From contig JAJKFJ010021217.1 in the NCBI GenBank assembly GCA_027382625.1, forward strand, positions 62,001 to 126,000: 64,000 nucleotides of DNA. The letters are read 5' to 3'. The translations under genes and the position numbers were made by a program. The first letter of the stretch is position 1. Every line of letters begins with the position of its first letter. Source of the DNA: Tetmemena sp. SeJ-2015 (lineage: Eukaryota > Ciliophora > Spirotrichea > Sporadotrichida > Oxytrichidae). The notes below the pieces were generated by a model. The model had not been told where the DNA came from, did no database searches, and was given only the letters and a program-made list of their open reading frames with translations. Shown one piece after another: positions 60,246-64,000 of this stretch.

Positions 60246-62140
60246 GAAGAGAGTAGATTCCTAAGAGGTCTTAATATATCTATGAACATAGGATTTGCCT
60301 TTTTGCAGCAAGGGCATTCGTCTGGATATCATTTTAACTTCTCGCACATATTCTTCTGGCAGTTTTGCTGATTACATTTAATAAACTAGTCAAAGAATAT
60401 AAAAACACTATTTAGATATGGGATGAATATGAATGCGTTATTGGTATAAATACATTTTGAAATACAAATTTTGCTAAAGAAGAAGCATACTGACTAAGAT
60501 TTACTCTGAAGTAGTTGGGATATCCAGCAACATGATTAGAGTTACTAGCCAAGCTTATTCATATTTATTGTGCATAAGAAGAGTTGCATTTCACATTAGT
60601 AGTTGGCATTTTTCTCATACTTTCTAACTCAACGCTATGGAACTGAAATACAGTTACTAATATATTATCTTACCTTCACAAACAGTCTATTTGAGGATTA
60701 TTCAACTATTGCAAGTTTAGAAGTGAAACTTTTTACTGCTAATATTGTTTTTCCCACAGTTGCTGAGAAAGCAGACCTCTTTCAAAACCCATTTTTTCTA
60801 AAATTTATTTTAATTTAATGAATTAAGTTATTAGCAGATACTTTTTAAATCAAATTACTTCTGTTTATCTAGAACTATTTCCACCTATCTCATTCATATT
60901 CATCCCATATTAGAAACATTAGAGTGGATTTCTAACAAGATTCTAGCAAACTGCGCACTAAAGCTGCTTATAGAAGCCTTCCACTTATTTTATGTTAACG
61001 ATGCGCCCCTTTGTGAAGAAGTAATCTTGTCCGTTCTTACCAGTGGCATAAGATTGATAGCATTTGTGGTTTCGCATCTCATTTCTCAGTTGCTTTGTTT
61101 CGCAATGAACGCAGCTTATCATTTAGAAATCACACTGGTAAGCGTGATGGTGGTGCATGTTAAAATATCACAAACACCATAAATAGCCCTTTTTAAATCA
61201 TCTTAGATTTTATTTTTATACTTAGGTATTTAATTAATCATGTCAGCCTTAATGACATTTGCTTTACAAAGTTTACACTCTCCACACTCATCAGCATGCT
61301 TTTCAAAGTCACTGAGCTTCACTATCTCATTACATCCCTTGGGTCTCCACTTGCAGTAGAGTTTGACATTGTTCATTAATCCGAGCAAGTTTGGGTTATC
61401 CTTCAGATCTAGCATCACTGGATTCTCAGTTTGGCAGAGAGGGCATCTTCCCTTCTACTCAACCCATTTAGAGATACAAGACTTGCAGAATATTTACATA
61501 AGAGTGAATATGCAGTATTTTCTTTAGAGAGAATAAGGTGGACTAGCATTTTTGGCAGTATTGAGGGTCTTTAGAGAGAACCAAAATCTCAGTGCAGATA
61601 GAACAGTTGATGATATTTTAGTAAGCCTGGATCTCAGAAATATTGGCTATCAGCTCGTCGTTTTCTAGGAAATCTTTAGGCTTCGCAGCTTATTAAGGCA
61701 TGTGGGGAGCTTTCTTCTCCTCCTCAAAAGCATAAAGAGAGTAGTGAAGAATAAAAGAGATCAAAGCATGTGGATTGTGATCACCACCCAAGACTTGTGG
61801 AGCGTTATCTTCGTCAATCATCTTGCCTTTTTTGGCACCTTTCATACTGTTTCTGTACTCTCTAAGCATTTCCTGCTCATCAAATTTCCTATCCTCTATA
61901 AGTTAATAATTAGGATATGATGGTGTGAAAAGTTCACTTATTTTGGAAAAGTAATAAACAATATGTCTACTTACCTTAAAGGCTGATGTTATTCTCAGAG
62001 AACATCATTTCATTAGCTGCATAATTGTAGTTCTAATTGGCTTGGTTAGGAGCGAGCACAATTGGCGCTTCACCGTCCATTACCTTTTGCTTAAGGGGTT
62101 TATTTTCAGGCTCGTATTCACCTTTGTTAGAGGGTTCCAT
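60246..62140 (-). CDS. RING and TRAF-type zinc-finger protein (probable ubiquitin ligase)
   Basis: Starts MEPSNKGEYEPENKPLKQK at 62140. After an intron (about 61925-61975) come DEQEMLREYRNSMKGAKKG and KPKDFLENDELIANISEIQ, then the RING: INCSICTEILVLSKDPQYC, QKC, an IES, then IFCKSCISKWVEQKGRCPLC. A TRAF-type finger follows: KLYCKWRPKGCNEIVKLSD, FEKHADECGECKLCKAN, then CDFQMISCVHCETKQLRNEM. A second Cys unit (KQLQCAVCQNLVRNPLQC) and, at 60250-60560, pieces like a second RING end (KNMCEK, ECPCCKKANPMFIDILRPLR) extend to the end of the convergent gene. RING/TRAF proteins of this type are E3 ligases. The second half is less certain and its stop is unresolved. Confidence 0.7.
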
Positions 62141-62317
62141 TATATAAGAATTGAGAGTCAATCTATCCTTACTAAAATTATTATAATTTGATCCCCTCCT
62201 CAGATTCATATTATATTTTTGGTATTTTTATCCCAAAAATTATCTTATATAGAAAATAAATTAAATAAGGAAGTATGTGATAGTTGAAACACAGATAAAC
62301 AAATTTAATGATTGTTT

Positions 62318-62794
62318 ATGTGCGAGAAGTGCATCCATGATAAGATCAAGATGGTAGACAAATGATAACTCAGCAATTACTAATTTATGACTTATAGATA
62401 GAATTGCAAGCAGGTCTTTGAATACGACTAAATTAACAACCATGAATTCTAATGTGGATAGTGTCAGCTCTGCAAGACAAATATCAATTGATAAAAAAAT
62501 AAGATAATCCATCCAGTTAGTTTGTTTAAGACAAAATTAAATCGAAATTGAAAGATTAGACAGATTAGAGATAGTTATTAGAATAGATCAAAGGATAGCA
62601 TGTAGGTTATCTTCCGATTCTAAGAGTAAGTTCTCATCGTATCCTCTTTTGTGATTGGCGCGTCTTTTGAGACTTATCGATTTGCATCTCACATTTTCAA
62701 TCATGAACTTCAGAAACATTACTATGCATAGGAATAAATGCCCTCCGAGGAACTAAGTTTATTATTAGTATTAAAAGATGTGTATTTATTATGA
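62318..62794 (+). CDS. Small zinc-finger protein or fragment
   Basis: Coding pieces: MCEKCIHDKIKMVDK, then FMTYRQNCKQVFEYDQINNH and FQCGQCQLCKTNIN (spaced Cys and His as in TRAF/B-box fingers, similar to the finger of the neighbouring gene). After an IES come KLKDQTDQRQLLEQIKGQHV, GYLPILR, an intron, FVIGASFETYRFASHIFNHE and SEELSLLLVLKDVYLL with TGA 62792-62794. It is divergent from the RING/TRAF gene and may be its relative. The start lies upstream of 62318 and was not found, so this may be only part of a gene. Confidence 0.5.
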
Positions 62795-62882
62795 GATTAT
62801 TTCAGATTGAGAGTCGAATGGTCTGAGTGAAGAAATACAGGAGTTTCGTAATAATGGCTCAAGAACTGAAGCGTCTCTGAAT

Positions 62883-63130
62883 TCATATTATGAAAATGGA
62901 TGCTGAGAAATCTCCGTAGGGGAACTGACTCACAAACAAAATCATCAAAAGATGGAGAAACTTCAGCCCCTTCTTTCCGTAATAGCCCTCCCACTTACTA
63001 GCCAGCATGCAATAAGCTACCACTCTAATCAAGAAGGAAAGGCCGATATCAACTGCCAAACCAGCCCAGAAGAAGGCAATCTTCTTGTCATAGTGGTATT
63101 TGCAAAAGGTGAAGGACCCTAGAGCCCAAT
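62883..63130 (-). CDS. C-terminal part of a membrane protein, ABCG-transporter-like
   Basis: Reads FTFCKYHYDKKIAFFWAGLA, VDIGLSFLIRVVAYCMLASK, KFLHLLMILFVSQFPYGDF and FII with TGA 62885-62883. The pattern of two hydrophobic helices with FRxxAY-like RVVAYCML is like the end of ABCG half transporters, but this is a weak match. Only about 80 codons are visible before sequence turns into the palindrome at 63148, so the rest of the gene lies elsewhere or is separated by germline-limited DNA. Confidence 0.45.
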
Positions 63131-63147
63131 TATGTTAAATTATACTA

Positions 63148-63722
63148 GAGAATCTAAAGGAAAATAATTCTTAATAAAATCACTTTTTGTGCTCTTATCT
63201 TTCTTCTTCTAATTTAAATCTCTTTATTATTTATTAACTTTAATTTTTAAAAGAATGGCAGCAGCTGACGCTCTCCTCCTCCATCTACAAAAACAAAAAG
63301 CAGTTTGCTCAAGCACGGGAGCTCTCCCAGCCAGTCTGACCTCCACGACTCCTGCCAGTTAAGCAGCACGCAGCCAGCCACCGAGGCCGACCTCAACTCG
63401 GTAGGCGTGCCGAGAGTGAAAGCTAAAGATGGTAGAGGGAGTTCGGAACTTCAGCTCCCTCGCCGACCGAGTTGTGGTCGGCCTCGGTGGCTGGCTGCGT
63501 GCTGCTTAACTGGCAGGATTCGTGGAGGTCAGACTGGCTGGGTCGAGCTCCTGTGCTTGAGCAAACTGCTTTTTGTTTTTGTATATGGAGGAGGAGAGCG
63601 TCAGCAGCTGCCATTCTTTTAAAAATTAACTTTAATAAATAATAAAGAGGTTTAAATTAGAAGAAGAAAGATAAGAACACAAGAAGTGATTGTATTTAAG
63701 AATTATTTTCCTTTGGATTCTC
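63148..63722. repeat. Large GC-rich near-perfect palindrome (arms about 260 bp)
   Basis: Left arm 63148-63406 and right arm 63461-63722 are reverse complements with few mismatches, separated by about 54 bp that itself has a small hairpin (GGGAGTTC near 63438 against CTCCC near 63456). Outer ends are GAGAATC and GATTCTC. The inner 150 bp of each arm are far richer in G+C than the surroundings. Each arm opens the same reading frame from an ATG (63255 on plus, 63614 on minus; MAAADALLLHIQKQKAV), a result of the symmetry. It may be a foldback or miniature inverted-repeat element limited to the germline. No clear target-site duplication was found. Confidence 0.8.
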
Positions 63723-64000
63723 AGGTATAGTAATAGAGTATTTGAATTTATTACAATCGGTAAGAGCAGATCTCATAAATTCAAAAGTTCAAGAATAGAT
63801 ATATTAATCCAAAATTAATTCAGAGCATAAAGGTTTATAGGATATCTATAAATAGCCTTCGAGAGGTATATGGCCTCCTTATTAAAAAATCAAACTAATT
63901 AATCTTCCCAATCCACTAGATTTAAATAGGCTCTTGAATTGGAACTGCGAGTGCTTTGTCGCATTTAGAATGGTTCACAAATTTGGATCTTTTCAGAGTC
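63723..64000. other. AT-rich sequence after the palindrome
   Basis: No recognised coding sequence. TA-rich flank; could be the other side of an insertion into the transporter-like gene, but no continuation of that gene was seen before the window ends. Confidence 0.35.

Noticed and set aside
60603..60818. 72-residue plus-strand ORF
   Set aside because: No ATG at the start, AT-rich hydrophobic composition and no join to neighbouring coding segments.
63305..63622. ORFs inside the palindrome as a real gene
   Set aside because: The same frame occurs on both strands only because of the symmetry, and it shows no recognised domain.

Overview
This window reads as germline (micronuclear) DNA of a hypotrich/stichotrich ciliate of the Oxytricha-Stylonychia-Tetmemena kind. 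Two lines of evidence support this. First, conserved genes read correctly only if TAA and TAG encode Gln and TGA is the sole stop; a calcium-dependent kinase at 24564-25973 runs 469 codons this way without a break. Second, most other genes are interrupted by short AT-rich segments bounded by direct repeats. Deleting the segment plus one repeat copy restores both the reading frame and the family consensus. These are internal eliminated sequences (IESs) with pointers. I resolved about 30 by hand, 8 to 143 nt long with pointers of 2 to 10 nt. Ordinary GT-AG introns also occur. CDS coordinates below are envelopes that still contain IESs and introns.

Layout. 0-8.5 kb: an N/Q-rich protein (-), a WD-like membrane protein (+), a secreted Cys protein (-) and an NRF-6-type membrane acyltransferase (+). 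8.5-18 kb (all -): a coiled-coil protein, a membrane RING ubiquitin ligase, an unknown protein and a PKA regulatory subunit. 18-26 kb (-): a kinesin-2 motor and two tandem CDPK-type kinases. 26-33.6 kb (-): a very long acidic Gln-rich coding region. 33.8-36.2 kb: a copine gene whose last part lies inverted on the opposite strand. 36.9-40.6 kb (+): an SPFH-domain protein, a small membrane protein and a PEX11-like protein. 40.7-50 kb (-): coiled-coil, Arg/Ser-rich, secreted and Gln/Asn-rich proteins. 50-55.2 kb: a membrane protein (+), a coiled-coil protein (-) and a calmodulin-like EF-hand protein (-). 55.5-59.2 kb (+): a Piwi gene. 59.4-63.1 kb: a membrane protein, two zinc-finger genes and a transporter-like fragment. 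63.15-63.72 kb: a GC-rich near-perfect palindrome of about 575 bp.

The most interesting points are: the copine gene, scrambled by an inversion and joined through a 12-bp inverted pointer; a decayed duplicate of a coding segment lying inside an IES of the Piwi gene, which fits duplication-based models for the origin of rearranged genes; very short IESs (8-15 nt) that carry the only in-frame TGA codons of otherwise open genes; and the large palindrome. The genes form no operon or pathway. They look like unrelated single-gene macronuclear chromosomes lying side by side in the germline. A Piwi gene is notable because Piwi-bound small RNAs guide DNA retention or elimination in these ciliates.
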